From positions 2,108,001 to 2,172,000 of the forward strand of contig CP062007.1 of NCBI GenBank assembly GCA_022749295.1: 64,000 bases of DNA, in the 5' to 3' direction. Below the pieces are notes generated by a model. That model saw nothing but the letters and a program-made list of their open reading frames with translations, was not told the DNA's origin and searched no databases. A program made the translations under genes and the position numbers. This DNA is from Flavobacteriaceae bacterium GSB9 (GTDB lineage Bacteria > Bacteroidota > Bacteroidia > Flavobacteriales > Flavobacteriaceae). The first letter of the stretch is position 1; each line of letters begins with the position of its first letter. Below, piece by piece: positions 17,892 to 27,015 of the stretch.

Positions 17892-19363
17892 GCCCGCTTT
17901 AACTTTTTAACCACGATGTGTATTTCATCGTTGTTTAAATGGCCAAAACCAAACCGCATAGCACAGGTTGTTTTACTTTGGTACAAAATAGTTTTTGGTA
18001 AAAATAAATCGTTCTTTTCAGCTTCTTCGGCAAGCTTCACCAAAGGTGTTTTAGGCTGAAATTCTATCCACAAGGCCAAACCACCAGAAGGCACAACCCA
18101 AGTTATGGCTTTACCAAAATAAGTCTTAAGGTGTTCACATAAGCAATCGCGTCGTTGTTTATAAACAATAATATTCTTTTTTATGAGGCGGTATACCTCA
18201 CCTTCCGAAATAAGTTCGGAAAGCATTTGTTCTTGAATCAGGTCGCCTTGCTTATCCAATAGCTGCAAATAATTCTTTGCTTCTGAGATTAAATTTTCGG
18301 GCGCTACTACAAACCCCGTTTGAAAACTAGGAAACAAGGATTGCCCCAATTTCCCTAGATAAATAACCATACCATTGGCATCGGCAGTCGCCATTGGCAA
18401 CATCGCAGAACCATCGTACTGAAAATCGTAATCGTAATCATCTTCAACAATAGCAAAACCGTATGCTTTGGCCAATTGCAACAATTGCAAACGCCGCTCT
18501 GCACTTAAAGTTCGAGTTGTTGGGTAATCTCTGTGAGCACATACATAAACACATCTAATACTTCCTTTTACAAAATGTTTTTTTATAAAAGTGACATCCA
18601 ATCCATTTTCATCAACAGGAATGGTTTTAATGGAAGCGCCAGCTTGCTGAAAAATCATATTCGATTCGTAATTGCTCAACCCGCCCACCAGAACCACATC
18701 GTTTTGCTTAATAAGTAATTGCGACACAATGTAGAGGCTCATTTCAGTACTACGCGTGTTAATGAGGTTATCTGGTTTTATACGAAACCCTCGAGTAGCA
18801 TTTAAGTAATTACAAAGTTGATTATCAAAAACAGAATGCGCCGTATTACTGGTTTTATTCCATTTAGAAATTAAGGTTTTCCGCTTCATCGCAGCACTGT
18901 ACCATCTAGAAAATTGATGTGTTGGATGTAATCGTAAATCGGGCTTTCCATCGGTAATGATGTAAGCCGCCTTTGTTAACTCAAATGTGGATGCGAGATG
19001 AAATGACTTTTGGAAAGGAAAACCTGTTGTTTTAGAATAAGAATAAGCTTGGGCAATATGTTGCGATGGTGCCGTTATTTTAGCAGTGTGTTGCTCTGGT
19101 ACCAAAACAAAGGTTCCCCTGTTTGCTAAAATCTCAACCCAGCCCTGAGCTGCTAATTCATCATAAATTGCAACGGCCGTATTTCTATGTATTTTTAATA
19201 TCTGACTTAATACACGTGTTCCAGGCAACACCATACCTTTTAACAAGTAGCCGCGCTGTATCAAATTTATTATTTGCTCCGAAACCTGTAAGTAAACCGG
19301 TTTGGTATTCGATTTATCAAAATCGATAAACTTTTTAAAAAGATGTAAAACCGGACTATTCAT
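17867..19363 (-). CDS. MocR/PdxR-type regulator (GntR HTH plus aminotransferase-like domain)
   Basis: A 498-residue transcription regulator. Residues 20-90 form a GntR winged helix (PGTRVLSQILKIHRNTAVAIYDELAAQGWV). Residues 120-490 form a fold-type I aminotransferase domain with VEDDYDYDF at 306-314 and the C-terminal substrate-Arg region AMRFGFG (Arg470). In MocR proteins PLP forms a Schiff base with the Lys of YxGTFSK; here the aligned stretch is YLGKLGQSLFP (335-345), with Gln341 in that position and a Lys three residues earlier. The PLP mode is therefore in doubt. It is divergently transcribed from a TonB receptor; operator-like half-sites lie between them. Confidence 0.93.
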   Translation of the reverse strand: MNSPVLHLFKKFIDFDKSNTKPVYLQVSEQIINLIQRGYLLKGMVLPGTRVLSQILKIHRNTAVAIYDELAAQGWVEILANRGTFVLVPEQHTAKITAPSQHIAQAYSYSKTTGFPFQKSFHLASTFELTKAAYIITDGKPDLRLHPTHQFSRWYSAAMKRKTLISKWNKTSNTAHSVFDNQLCNYLNATRGFRIKPDNLINTRSTEMSLYIVSQLLIKQNDVVLVGGLSNYESNMIFQQAGASIKTIPVDENGLDVTFIKKHFVKGSIRCVYVCAHRDYPTTRTLSAERRLQLLQLAKAYGFAIVEDDYDYDFQYDGSAMLPMATADANGMVIYLGKLGQSLFPSFQTGFVVAPENLISEAKNYLQLLDKQGDLIQEQMLSELISEGEVYRLIKKNIIVYKQRRDCLCEHLKTYFGKAITWVVPSGGLALWIEFQPKTPLVKLAEEAEKNDLFLPKTILYQSKTTCAMRFGFGHLNNDEIHIVVKKLKRAYDVVSNS

Positions 19364-19394
19364 TGTTTTAAAACTGGCCTATTAAGATAGTCCG
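19353..19394. promoter_or_regulatory. Candidate MocR operator: three GGMCTAT half-sites
   Basis: GGACTATT at 19353-19360 and GGCCTATT at 19376-19383 are direct repeats spaced 23 bases (about two helical turns). ATAGTCC at 19387-19393 is the same half-site inverted. The inner pair forms the near-palindrome GGCCTAT-TAAG-ATAGTCC. The elements span the MocR start codon and the divergent promoter region, as expected for autoregulation plus control of the receptor. Confidence 0.5.
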
Positions 19395-19437
19395 CAAAGT
19401 TACGACTTTTGCACTGTTTTAAAATGTAAACTTAATT

Positions 19438-21264
19438 ATGAAAAAATACCTTATTCTATTCCTATTAATAGGACTTTCTGTTTTAAAAACAAAAGCACAA
19501 ACAGAAACCGTAAAAACGGACTCACTGCAAGAGGTTGTTATTACCTCAACCAGGATTGACCTTCCTTTTAAGGAAAACTCAAGAACCATTAACATTATAA
19601 CGTCTGAAGCTATTAAAAAAAGCGCCGCCAACAATTTAGCTGACCTACTTCAGCAAGTTGCGGGTGTAGATATTAGAAGACGTGGAACAGCTGGAAGTCA
19701 AGCCGATTTATATATTCGTGGCGGTAGTTTCGACCAAACCTTATTACTAATTGATGGCATAAAAATGGACGATGCGCAAACGGGGCATCATACCATGAAT
19801 GCTGCATTACCGCTTGAAGTTATTGAGCGCATTGAAATTATAAAAGGACCGGCGGCTAGAGTTTTTGGACAAAATGCTTTTACCGGTGCCATAAATATTG
19901 TCACTAAAAGCCAACTAAAAAATACGGTTTCTGCAAAATTGGAAACAGGGTCTTTTGGACAATTAAATGGAGGCGTTACGGTTGGTTCCGATTTAGAAAA
20001 CTCATCGCATATCCTTCACATTGATAAAATGAGCTCAGAAGGTTATCGATACAACTCAGATTACGACAACAGCAATTACTTTTTAAAAAGTGTTTTTAAT
20101 AAAAACGGAAGAGCTGTAGAAATGATATCAACATTTCAAGAACGTAAATTTGGTGCTAACGGATTTTATGCCAGAGCAAGCGCTACCGATCAATATGAGG
20201 AAACCCAAAATAGCCTTTTAGCCTTTTCAACCCATTTTAATTCTGAAAAATTAAAAGTCAAACCACGTATTTATTGGAAACGAAATCAAGATGAATACGT
20301 GTATTTAAGAAAAGACCCAACCGTTTACAGAAACCTTCATATTACAGACAAAATTGGAGCCGAGGTCAATGCATCGTTCACTTCAAATCTGGGTGTTACA
20401 GGCTTTGGTGTTGATTTATCTAAAGTTTACATTAGAAGTAACAACTTAGGCAATAGGCAGCGTTTTATGACCAATCTGTTTTTAGAACACCGCTTTAAAC
20501 TATTTAATGAAACCTTAGATATTACTCCGGGGGCTGCGGTCACATATTTTTCAGATTTTAAATTTTATGCCTTCCCTGGGCTAGATGTTGGATTGAAAAT
20601 TACCGACAAACTTAAAGCCTACGGAAACATAGGCTACACCTACCGCATACCAACATATACCGATTTATATTATAACGACCCAAGTACTTCCGGAAATCCC
20701 AACCTAGAGGTAGAAGAAGCTTTTGCCCAAGAAATTGGTTTAAAATATTTTACTCCTAGGTTTTCAGGTTCTTTAGCCGTTTTCAATCGCGATGCGCAAA
20801 ACTTAATTGATTTTGTTCGTTTAAACACTTCAGAAACAATATTTACGGCAACAAATATTACAGAAGTAAACACTAAAGGCCTTGAGGTTGATGCGGCTTA
20901 CCATTTTAAATTGGTCAATTACAAGCAAACCTTAGCCTTAGGTTACAATTTTATGGAAGACGATATTTTAAACCAAAATAAAGATTTGTCCCGTTATTCC
21001 CTAAACACACTTAAGCATCATTTCACAACTCGCCTAAGCACCCAATGGTTTAAAAATGTAAGTCAGAATATAGTATACAAACATGCCGAGCGTACCACAG
21101 GAGACAGTTACAATGTTTGGGATGCGTCACTAGCTGTAAACCTAAACCAATTAGAATTCACATTAACGGCAAGCAATATTTTTAATACAGAATATATTGA
21201 AGCTGGTTTTGTTCCTATGCCGCCAAGCAATGTATTGTTCGGGTTACGATATAATTTTAAATAA
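19438..21264 (+). CDS. TonB-dependent receptor (BtuB-like size)
   Basis: Outer-membrane receptor of 608 residues. After the signal peptide (MKKYLILFLLIGLSVLKTKAQ) comes a TonB box-like LQEVVITSTRI, a plug (NLADLLQQVAGVDIRRRG...LYIRGGSFDQTLLLIDGIK...IEIIKGPAARVFGQNAFTGAINIVTK) and a barrel ending in FGLRYNFK. It has no N-terminal carboxypeptidase-like domain and no SusD partner, so it resembles siderophore or cobalamin receptors rather than glycan importers. The divergent MocR regulator suggests control by an amine, amino acid or vitamin B6-related signal (inference). The ligand is unknown. Confidence 0.92.
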   Translation: MKKYLILFLLIGLSVLKTKAQTETVKTDSLQEVVITSTRIDLPFKENSRTINIITSEAIKKSAANNLADLLQQVAGVDIRRRGTAGSQADLYIRGGSFDQTLLLIDGIKMDDAQTGHHTMNAALPLEVIERIEIIKGPAARVFGQNAFTGAINIVTKSQLKNTVSAKLETGSFGQLNGGVTVGSDLENSSHILHIDKMSSEGYRYNSDYDNSNYFLKSVFNKNGRAVEMISTFQERKFGANGFYARASATDQYEETQNSLLAFSTHFNSEKLKVKPRIYWKRNQDEYVYLRKDPTVYRNLHITDKIGAEVNASFTSNLGVTGFGVDLSKVYIRSNNLGNRQRFMTNLFLEHRFKLFNETLDITPGAAVTYFSDFKFYAFPGLDVGLKITDKLKAYGNIGYTYRIPTYTDLYYNDPSTSGNPNLEVEEAFAQEIGLKYFTPRFSGSLAVFNRDAQNLIDFVRLNTSETIFTATNITEVNTKGLEVDAAYHFKLVNYKQTLALGYNFMEDDILNQNKDLSRYSLNTLKHHFTTRLSTQWFKNVSQNIVYKHAERTTGDSYNVWDASLAVNLNQLEFTLTASNIFNTEYIEAGFVPMPPSNVLFGLRYNFK

Positions 21265-21289
21265 CTATTAAATACCACTTATTTAATTG

Positions 21290-21320
21290 CAAAAGACCAG
21301 AAACAATATCTGGTCTTTTG
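21290..21320. terminator. Bidirectional terminator between TonB receptor and esterase genes
   Basis: Twelve-base-pair stem CAAAAGACCAGA/TCTGGTCTTTTG, seven-base loop, between convergent genes. Confidence 0.85.
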
Positions 21321-21350
21321 TTTGTATTTTGGCTGTAATTAAAGTTGCTC

Positions 21351-22364
21351 TTAATTGGGCAAAGCAAACTTCTTGGAAGTAACCCTACCCGATGAATGAA
21401 ACTTTGCTAAATAAATTCCTGTTGCCCAACTTTCTGTATTAATAATCGAAGTAAGTAATTGATTATTTTTATAACACACTCGTCCAGACAAATCGTAAAT
21501 TTCAAAATAATCAATTAGCATATCACTAGTAATTTTAATGTCTCTGTCTATTACTTTTAAATCAATTTCTGGAGTTTCAATGGCCAAATCATTTACTCCC
21601 AAAACATTGCTAAAAACAGCTAGATAATCATAAGAATTACTGAGAAAGCTCAGCTCGTCCGCAATTACCTTACTCAATTTATTGGCTCCATTTTCTCGTA
21701 AATGGGTATTATCAGATCTACCATTAGGATAATTTTCAGGATACTCTCCAATTGCTATATTCATGAAAACTTGATTTGTACAATAATCTTTGCCTAAAGA
21801 TTCAAAAAGTGTTTTAGATAATTGATGGGCATCGACTAGCGGTACATTTTTTTCAGATGCCAATGCTCTCATGGCTGGCGGATAATCACCATGAGAATCT
21901 TTCATAGTTACCCCATCGCTATTCCAATAGTTTCGGTAAATGGAAGTTGCCAGAATAGGATAGGCACCCTTTGCTCTGGCCTCATCAATATATTTTTTTA
22001 AATACTCTTGGTAAGTCGTGTATGGCATAGTGTACCTCGCAGGATCATTATCCTTTTCGTCATTATGCCCAAACTGGATGATTAAAAAATCTCCAGGTTG
22101 CATGTCGTTTAGTACTGGCGCCCAAGAACCTTCGTCGTAGAAACTTTTTGAACTACGGCCACTTTTAGCACGATTATCAACTGCCACAACGCTATTATCG
22201 AAATAATTGCTAATGGTTGTACCCCATCCTGTTAGTGGGTAATAACCAGCACTGTAATCTGAACATGTAGAATCTCCAATTAAAAATAAAGTAGGGGTTT
22301 GCGCTTTTGCCATGGTACAAATCAAAACAAAAATTAGAAAGGGCCTTAAGCTTAGTAGATTCAT
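21351..22364 (-). CDS. Secreted SGNH esterase (CE12-like) with T9SS sorting domain
   Basis: Likely carbohydrate acetylesterase of the rhamnogalacturonan acetylesterase type, secreted through T9SS. A signal peptide ends near residue 21. The catalytic blocks are FLIGDST (Ser32), FGHND (Asn101) and DNTHL (Asp218, His221). A C-terminal domain at about 265-337 (DYFEIYDLSGRVCYKNN...WATGIYLAKFHSSGRVTSKKFAL) fits type A T9SS sorting. It would remove acetyl groups from pectin or other polysaccharides outside the cell; exact substrate not determined. No polysaccharide utilisation genes flank it. Confidence 0.9.
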   Translation of the reverse strand: MNLLSLRPFLIFVLICTMAKAQTPTLFLIGDSTCSDYSAGYYPLTGWGTTISNYFDNSVVAVDNRAKSGRSSKSFYDEGSWAPVLNDMQPGDFLIIQFGHNDEKDNDPARYTMPYTTYQEYLKKYIDEARAKGAYPILATSIYRNYWNSDGVTMKDSHGDYPPAMRALASEKNVPLVDAHQLSKTLFESLGKDYCTNQVFMNIAIGEYPENYPNGRSDNTHLRENGANKLSKVIADELSFLSNSYDYLAVFSNVLGVNDLAIETPEIDLKVIDRDIKITSDMLIDYFEIYDLSGRVCYKNNQLLTSIINTESWATGIYLAKFHSSGRVTSKKFALPN

Positions 22365-22438
22365 ATAAAATTTAGTTTAGTTTGTTTATTCTTTTCAAAT
22401 TTAAGTTTTTTATACATAAAAAGTCACATAACGTTTTT

Positions 22439-22446
22439 TAACTTTG
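22439..22446 (+). promoter_or_regulatory. Predicted -7 promoter box for the JmjC/cupin gene
   Basis: Exact TAACTTTG, followed by CATCC, 23 bases before the TTG start codon at 22469. Confidence 0.55.
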
Positions 22447-22468
22447 CATCCACTAAACAACTTAAGCA

Positions 22469-23329
22469 TTGGCGTTAAACTTACAGGATATTCCGCGTGT
22501 AAAAACCATTACCAAAGCGGATTTTTTAGAGCAATACTTCAAGCCACAAAAGCCTGTAGTAATAGAGCGTTTTATAGACGACTGGCCTGCTTATACAAAA
22601 TGGAATTTAGATTACATTAAACAGATTGGGGGTGATATAACCATTCCACTTTACGACGATAGGCCTGTTGATTACCGAGATGGTTTTAACGAGCCGCACG
22701 CCAAAATGAAATTGGCCGATTATATTGACCTACTAAAACGCGAGCCTACCAAATACCGGATTTTTTTATGGAATGCCCTAAAGGAAATCCCACAGTTACA
22801 AAGCGATTTTAAATTTCCTGATTTTGGGTTACGCCTCATGAAAGGCATCCCGATGTTGTTCTTCGGCGGGCAAGACTCGTACACCTTTATGCATTACGAT
22901 ATTGATTTGGCCAACATTTTCCATTTTCACTTTGAAGGTAAAAAGAAAATTATTCTTTTCGACCAAAAGCAGAATAAATTCCTGTACAAAATCCCGCACT
23001 CGCTCATTACCCGTGAAGACATCGATTTTAGCAACCCAGATTTTGAAAAATGGCCTATGCTAAAAAGAGCCAAAGGCTATAAAACCGAACTAAATCATGG
23101 CGAAATACTATACATGCCCGAAGGCTATTGGCACTATATGCGCTATGTCACACCAGGGTTTTCAATGAGCTTACGTGCCATAGCCCGAAACCCCAAAAAC
23201 TTTGGAAAAGCCGTTTACAACCTCTTTATAATGCGTAATTACGACAATTTGATGCGCCGTATTAAAAAGCAAAAATGGATAGACTGGAAAAACGATCAAG
23301 CTATAAAAAACACACATAAGCATTTATAG
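22469..23329 (+). CDS. Cupin-like (JmjC/FIH-type) Fe(II)/2-oxoglutarate dioxygenase
   Basis: A 286-residue cytoplasmic protein beginning at TTG (no in-frame ATG gives a better N-terminus; residues PRVKTITKADFLEQYFKPQKPVVIERF are the family opening). The double-stranded beta-helix iron ligands are visible: His142-x-Asp144 in MHYDID and His222 in MPEGYWHYM. FEGKKKIILFDQ between them is typical of Cupin_8/JmjC hydroxylases. Such enzymes hydroxylate amino acid side chains in ribosomal or other proteins, or RNA bases; which target applies here cannot be told. The gene is monocistronic. Confidence 0.9.
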   Translation: MALNLQDIPRVKTITKADFLEQYFKPQKPVVIERFIDDWPAYTKWNLDYIKQIGGDITIPLYDDRPVDYRDGFNEPHAKMKLADYIDLLKREPTKYRIFLWNALKEIPQLQSDFKFPDFGLRLMKGIPMLFFGGQDSYTFMHYDIDLANIFHFHFEGKKKIILFDQKQNKFLYKIPHSLITREDIDFSNPDFEKWPMLKRAKGYKTELNHGEILYMPEGYWHYMRYVTPGFSMSLRAIARNPKNFGKAVYNLFIMRNYDNLMRRIKKQKWIDWKNDQAIKNTHKHL

Positions 23330-23358
23330 TTTTATGCTTACTTTTATAAAACTTATAA

Positions 23359-23366
23359 TATATTTG
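23359..23366 (+). promoter_or_regulatory. Predicted -7 promoter box for the small barrel gene
   Basis: Exact TATATTTG followed by C, 25 bases before the ATG at 23392. Confidence 0.5.
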
Positions 23367-23391
23367 CCTGACATTTTTAAAACATAAATCA

Positions 23392-23907
23392 ATGAAAAGA
23401 TTTCTTTTTTTAATCGCAGTATTAAGTGTTTCATTAGTTAATTCGCAAGCTTACACTGGTCAAAACGACAACAAATTTCAAGTGGGAGCCAACTTTCAAA
23501 AAAATGGTACCGGCCTTAACTTAAGTTACGATTTTGGTATTGGCGAAAATATTTCCATAGGCATATCGTCAACATACCTTTTAGGTATAAATGAAGATTT
23601 AAAAGATAATCCCGACGAGGCCTTAAACGCCGATTTCGATAACCGTTTTGATGTGCGCGCACGTTTTAACGCGAATTTGGGGAACGTAATAAAGGTTGAT
23701 GAAAATTTTGATGTGTACCCTGGCTTAAGCCTTGGCCTTAAAAACTTTGGCGGACATCTTGGCGCGCGTTACTTTTTTACCGATGGCTTTGGTATCTATA
23801 CAGAACTTAACGTACCATTTGCCAAGTATAAAACCGAAGACCTTACTGCACCAGAAGAATTGCACAACCAATTTACAATTAATTTAGGAGCAGCATTCAA
23901 CCTGTAG
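23392..23907 (+). CDS. Small outer-membrane beta-barrel protein (DUF6646-like)
   Basis: A 171-residue protein with signal peptide MKRFLFLIAVLSVSLVNSQ, then alternating hydrophobic/polar strands (FQVGANFQKNGTGLNLSYDFGIG, ISIGISSTYLLGI, FDVRARFNANLG) and a final strand LHNQFTINLGAAFNL ending in an aromatic-Asn-Leu pattern. This fits an eight-stranded OmpA/OmpX-like barrel; I recall the family name DUF6646 but cannot verify it. It has its own -7 box and a strong terminator. Function unknown. Confidence 0.78.
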   Translation: MKRFLFLIAVLSVSLVNSQAYTGQNDNKFQVGANFQKNGTGLNLSYDFGIGENISIGISSTYLLGINEDLKDNPDEALNADFDNRFDVRARFNANLGNVIKVDENFDVYPGLSLGLKNFGGHLGARYFFTDGFGIYTELNVPFAKYKTEDLTAPEELHNQFTINLGAAFNL

Positions 23908-23973
23908 GCTGTCTTTTTGTCCTATTCATTCTTAGGGTTAAAGGCATTCAAGTCGACAAAAATAATTTTCAAT

Positions 23974-24001
23974 AAAAAAAGCGGTTAAAACCGCTTTTTT
24001 T
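23974..24001. terminator. Bidirectional terminator between barrel gene and recX
   Basis: Twelve-base-pair stem built on AAAAAAAGCGGT/ACCGCTTTTTTT with a four-base loop, between convergent genes. Confidence 0.88.
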
Positions 24002-24017
24002 ATGCTCTAGAACCATA

Positions 24018-24491
24018 TTATTTAATGATTTCATTTGCTTTTTCATATACCAAATGCGACTCCCAACCTCTATAAAGTAAATAATCAATTAATTTTTTTC
24101 GCTTTTTATAAACGTTTGTTTCTTTTATCATCTTCAGCTTTTTTTCGGCTAAACCGTTAAAAACCTCGATGTAATGCGTATCAGAAATTTCCGTAAGCGC
24201 CTCATTTATATTAACTTTGCTTACGCCTTTTTGCTTTAATGCATAAATTAGTCGGCGACGCCCCCATTTCTTAATCTTAAACTTACCGCTTACAAACGTC
24301 TTGGCGTAACGCGCCTCGTTAAGAAAATTATGTTCCAGTAGATGGAGCATAATAGCATCGATAGCTTCGGGTATCATGTGCATCGCTTCCAATTTCCCCC
24401 TAACTTCTTGGTGGCACCTTTCTTGGTACGCACAAAAGCGCTCCAATTTTCTGGTAGCCTCATGTAGCGTGTATGTTTTTTTGGATGTCAT
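24018..24491 (-). CDS. recX: Regulatory protein RecX
   Basis: Cytoplasmic modulator that binds RecA filaments and limits recombination and SOS induction. It is 157 residues of nearly all alpha-helix, with the repeat-type motifs LERFCAYQERCHQEVRGKL, HLLEHNFLNEARYAKTFVSGKFKIKKWGRRRLIYALKQKGVS and a final YLLYRGWESHLVYEKANEII. It is far from recA here and appears monocistronic; the family is often linked to recA elsewhere. It is a partner in the same SOS network as the umuCD genes in this window. Confidence 0.93.
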   Translation of the reverse strand: MTSKKTYTLHEATRKLERFCAYQERCHQEVRGKLEAMHMIPEAIDAIMLHLLEHNFLNEARYAKTFVSGKFKIKKWGRRRLIYALKQKGVSKVNINEALTEISDTHYIEVFNGLAEKKLKMIKETNVYKKRKKLIDYLLYRGWESHLVYEKANEIIK

Positions 24492-24586
24492 AGTATGCCA
24501 AAAATAACAATTGCCATTAACAATAAAGAAAAAATATAAAACCCAATCAACCGACCTTAAAATGCAGACTTTAAAACTTACTTTTT

Positions 24587-27007
24587 ATGAAAAGTATCAA
24601 ATTTACTCTTATTGCCTTGTTTACTTTTAATTTTGGAGGGGCGCAAATGAATGATTTAATTATTTCTGAATATGCCGAAGGCTCGTCAAACAATAAATAT
24701 ATAGAAATTTTTAATGGAACAGGTGTTGACATAAACTTATCCGATTATGCAATTTGGCGAGTTTCAAATGGAGGAACTTGGACTGAAGCTACCATCAACT
24801 TAACAGGAACATTAACAAATGGTAGCACATATGTAGTGGCTAATGGTGCTGCAAACACTAGCATTTTGAGTTTTGCAGACTTAATAAGCGGATCTGTAAA
24901 CTGGAATGGCAATGACGCCGTAGGCTTAGCCAAAGATAACGGCTCAGGCACGTATCTTTTAATAGATACCATTGGAACAGATGGCCCTGACCCAGGATTG
25001 GGATGGGATATCTCTGGCATAATTGATGCTACTTCAGAACACACACTAGTCAGAAAACCAAGTGTATGCAGCACCAATACCAATTGGATAAGTTCGGCAG
25101 GGACTAATTCTGATGATAGTGAATGGATTGTCCTCAACCAAGATGATTGGTCTGATTTAGGGTCACATACTACCAGTTGCTGTATATATTCAACAACATG
25201 GACTGCAGCAGGATGGTCTAACGGCGCACCAACACTTAATACCTCAGTAATTATTAATGCTGATTACAACACTTCAACAGATGGAGGAAGTTTCAGCGCT
25301 TGTACTTTAACCTTAAACAACGCTATATTAACCATTGCAGATAACACTTTTGTAGAGGTTCAAAACGACTTAATTGTTAATACAGATGGAACAATAAATG
25401 TACAACCCCAAGGTGCATTTATTCAAAATAATGATTTAGGCACTATTACCAATAATGGAACAATACAAGTCGATAAAGAAACAGCCCCAATGAACGCCTG
25501 GTATGAATACACGTATTGGAGCGCTCCTGTTTCTGGAGCTGAAATAGGTGTTGTTTTAGGTGAATCTGAACCCAAAAGAAGATACCTTTTTAATGCTCAA
25601 AACTTTTTAGATGCTACTGCTGAAACCAATAACAATAATTCAACCGCAAACGGACAAGACGACGTAGACGATGATAATAATGATTGGCAATGGGTTTCTG
25701 CAAACACTATAATGCAACCTGGAATTGGCTATGCCACGACACTTACAAAATTTGCTTATGATAATGCCCTTGGAGAATCAGAAAAAACATTTAGGTTTAC
25801 ATTTGAAGGCGATTTTAACAACGGAGAGTACTTAGTTCCTATTTACCGAAACGATTCGGAATTAAACGACAATAACTGGAATTTTATAGGTAACCCGTAT
25901 CCTTCTGCTATTGATGCCGATTTGTTTTTGGCAGCCAATAGCAACATCTCTACTGACATCTCAGGAACAGACTCAAACGGCACCAGTTATATTGATGGCG
26001 CCATCTTTTTATGGTCGCAAAACACACCTCCTTCAGCTACAAACAATGGCAACCAAAAGTTTAATTTTTCTAACGAGGATTATGCCATTATCAATGTTAT
26101 GGGTCAAACTGCTGGAGGAGATGGTGTTACACCTTCTAGAAACATACCTTCTGGTCAAGGGTTTTTTGTTGCTATGTCCAATACAGCACCTGCAAACCTT
26201 GTTTCAGGCGATATCTACACAACCAATATTATATTTAGAAATGCCATGCGAGTTGCCAACACAACCGCCAACAGCCAATTTTTTAAAGGCACTAAAAAGA
26301 AATCTAAATCTGAATTTAATAAATTATGGCTCAACTTAACTTCTGATAATGGCGTATTTAACCAAATTCTAGTAGGTTACGTAAATGGTGCAACACCAAA
26401 AGACGACGGCATATCTTACGATACACCCAAATACGCAAACAAAGGTGCCACTCTATATTCAACTATTGAAAATTGTGACAAAAAATTTGCCATTCAAGGT
26501 AAAGATGTAAATAGGATCAACAAAGATGAAGTCATTAAACTTGGTTTTAGCACCACGATTGAAGTCCCCACACTTTACACCTTGTCCATTCCAAAAATGG
26601 AAGGAGAATTTTTTAATATACACTCTGCTTTCATAAAAGACAATCTATTGAACACGGCACACGATATAACAAATTCAGATTATACGTTTACCTCTGAAAT
26701 AGGTGAGTTCAATAACCGTTTTGAAATTGTATTTAAGTCCGATGCACTTTCAACCACCGATGCTTTACTCCCAAGTCAATTGAAAATCGCTGAACTTAAA
26801 AACGATAACGTACAGTTTACGGCACCAAATAACTTACACATTAAAATGGTTTCCATTTTCGATTTGTTTGGTCGGCAACTTTATAACCTTAAAGGAAAAA
26901 ACAACGTTGAGGTTTATAAGCTTTCAAACCTAAAAAGTTCGGTTTACATCGCTAAAGTAAAACTTTCAAACGGAGCTGTAATCAGTAAAAAAGCCATCAA
27001 GAAATAA
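24587..27007 (+). CDS. Lamin-tail-domain protein with T9SS sorting domain
   Basis: An 806-residue secreted protein. The signal peptide MKSIKFTLIALFTFNFGGAQ is followed by a lamin-tail domain at about 21-140 (DLIISEYAEGSSNNKYIEIFNGTG...LSDYAIWRVSNGG...TYVVANG), a fold often used on Bacteroidota surface proteins. A long beta-rich middle carries an Asn/Asp-rich loop near 345-370. The C-terminus (about 730-806: VSIFDLFGRQLYNLKG...SVYIAKVKLSNGAVISKKAIKK) is a type A T9SS sorting domain. No catalytic motif is recognised; it may be an adhesin or scaffold. Confidence 0.85.
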   Translation: MKSIKFTLIALFTFNFGGAQMNDLIISEYAEGSSNNKYIEIFNGTGVDINLSDYAIWRVSNGGTWTEATINLTGTLTNGSTYVVANGAANTSILSFADLISGSVNWNGNDAVGLAKDNGSGTYLLIDTIGTDGPDPGLGWDISGIIDATSEHTLVRKPSVCSTNTNWISSAGTNSDDSEWIVLNQDDWSDLGSHTTSCCIYSTTWTAAGWSNGAPTLNTSVIINADYNTSTDGGSFSACTLTLNNAILTIADNTFVEVQNDLIVNTDGTINVQPQGAFIQNNDLGTITNNGTIQVDKETAPMNAWYEYTYWSAPVSGAEIGVVLGESEPKRRYLFNAQNFLDATAETNNNNSTANGQDDVDDDNNDWQWVSANTIMQPGIGYATTLTKFAYDNALGESEKTFRFTFEGDFNNGEYLVPIYRNDSELNDNNWNFIGNPYPSAIDADLFLAANSNISTDISGTDSNGTSYIDGAIFLWSQNTPPSATNNGNQKFNFSNEDYAIINVMGQTAGGDGVTPSRNIPSGQGFFVAMSNTAPANLVSGDIYTTNIIFRNAMRVANTTANSQFFKGTKKKSKSEFNKLWLNLTSDNGVFNQILVGYVNGATPKDDGISYDTPKYANKGATLYSTIENCDKKFAIQGKDVNRINKDEVIKLGFSTTIEVPTLYTLSIPKMEGEFFNIHSAFIKDNLLNTAHDITNSDYTFTSEIGEFNNRFEIVFKSDALSTTDALLPSQLKIAELKNDNVQFTAPNNLHIKMVSIFDLFGRQLYNLKGKNNVEVYKLSNLKSSVYIAKVKLSNGAVISKKAIKK

Positions 27008-27015
27008 AAATCACA

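Noticed and set aside
25911-26339. 142-codon open frame within the lamin-tail gene
   Set aside because: A shadow in another frame of a well-supported gene, with no family features or start signal.
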